From Rubrimonas sp036735545 (lineage in GTDB: Bacteria > Pseudomonadota > Alphaproteobacteria > Rhodobacterales > Rhodobacteraceae): a stretch of 64,000 nucleotides of DNA. The notes under the pieces are model-generated. The model was given only the letters and a program-made list of their open reading frames with translations. It did not search any database and was not told where the DNA came from. The stretch spans positions 1-64,000 of the forward strand of contig DAINOD010000002.1 in NCBI GenBank assembly GCA_036735545.1. Direction: 5' to 3'. Positions 63,733 to 64,000 of the stretch are shown in pieces (positions within the stretch are counted from its first letter, which is position 1; every line of letters begins with the position of its first letter). The position numbers and the translations under genes were made by a program.

Positions 63733-64000
63733 GATCCGTCCTCCCATTCGCCGAAGCGGGAGAGGTGGTCGTAGTCGCCGTTCTCGCGCAGGAACCTGGG
63801 CCGGGCGCGGGCGGGATAGCCGGCGGCGGGGTCGTCGTAGGCGGCGATCAGGCGCAGCAGGCCCGCCCAGGCTTCCTCGGCCGCAGCCTCCGCGTCCGCC
63901 TCCAGCGGCTGCGCCGATCCGGCCTCGGCGCCGCCCAGGACGATGTGGGCCAGCAGCGCGGGGCGCGCGGGGCCGAGCGGCGCGAAGCCGCCGGCCATGG
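63729..64000 (-). CDS. addB: AddB C-terminus (5' end beyond window)
   Basis: The last ~90 residues of AddB, the inactive-helicase/nuclease partner of AddA. RPRFLRENGDYDHLSRFGEWED is the characteristic C-terminal end (shown in halves: RPRFLRENGDYDH, LSRFGEWED). The 5' part lies beyond base 64000. Its stop overlaps addA start. Confidence 0.9.
   Translation of the reverse strand, partial: MAGGFAPLGPARPALLAHIVLGGAEAGSAQPLEADAEAAAEEAWAGLLRLIAAYDDPAAGYPARARPRFLRENGDYDHLSRFGEWEDGS

Noticed and set aside
60325..63774. 1149-codon open frame on the plus strand opposite addA
   Set aside because: Antisense to a gene with every AddA motif; low-complexity Arg/Gln/Gly content and no domain.

Overview
The window is a contiguous stretch of a very GC-rich alphaproteobacterial chromosome. 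Several things point to Rhodobacterales (Paracoccaceae/Roseobacteraceae): the order ETF-ubiquinone oxidoreductase, TPR protein, ispE; addB-addA next to trxA; crotonyl-CoA carboxylase/reductase; a LuxR/LuxI pair; and many DctPQM and TctABC transporters. This assignment rests on gene content and remembered gene order, not on a search. Genes are tightly packed and 1-4 nt ATGA, GTGA or TGATG stop/start overlaps are common. I see no rRNA, tRNA, insertion sequence, prophage, CRISPR array or origin.

Layout. 1-8.7 kb: a truncated MHYT-PAS histidine kinase, mfd, three tandem paralogous lipoprotein genes and the ABC-F ATPase uup. 8.8-12.1 kb: an aminotransferase, a short-chain dehydrogenase (SDR) and ccr, the marker enzyme of the ethylmalonyl-CoA pathway. 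12.3-14.0 kb: a quorum-sensing module (small overlapping ORF, luxR, luxI), where luxR is strikingly AT-rich. 14.2-21.7 kb: an SDR, an amidohydrolase, a cytochrome P450 and a complete sugar-type ABC importer. 21.8-30.0 kb: ETF-QO, TPR protein, ispE, a D-lyxose-isomerase-like cupin, a D-amino-acid-dehydrogenase-like flavoprotein, a TrmO-like protein, a small exported protein and a YggS-family PLP protein.

30-51.7 kb is the accessory core, apparently for uptake and CoA-dependent breakdown of unidentified organic acids. A long minus-strand array (42.6 to 30.0 kb) holds a Rieske dioxygenase with reductase, a CoA ligase, a thiolase-like protein without the usual nucleophilic Cys/His, a zinc-ribbon/OB (DUF35) protein fused to a degenerate SDR, a cyclase-family hydrolase, an SDR, a MarR regulator and iorAB. 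A plus-strand array (42.7 to 51.7 kb) carries two complete TRAP transporters around a MarR regulator, an octopine-dehydrogenase-family protein and a 3-hydroxyacyl-CoA dehydrogenase, and ends in a racemase-family protein lacking both catalytic cysteines. A near-perfect dyad lies between the two arrays, and a related sequence lies upstream of the first MarR gene.

51.9-54.3 kb looks like a general-stress patch: a CsbD-like gene and a DUF2383 gene each have a GGAAC-N17-GTT (EcfG-type) promoter, on either side of a PAS-PAS-HWE histidine kinase. 54.3-59.9 kb carries a TSUP exporter, a TIM-barrel isomerase, tctCBA and a TetR regulator. The window ends in trxA, addA and the 3' end of addB.
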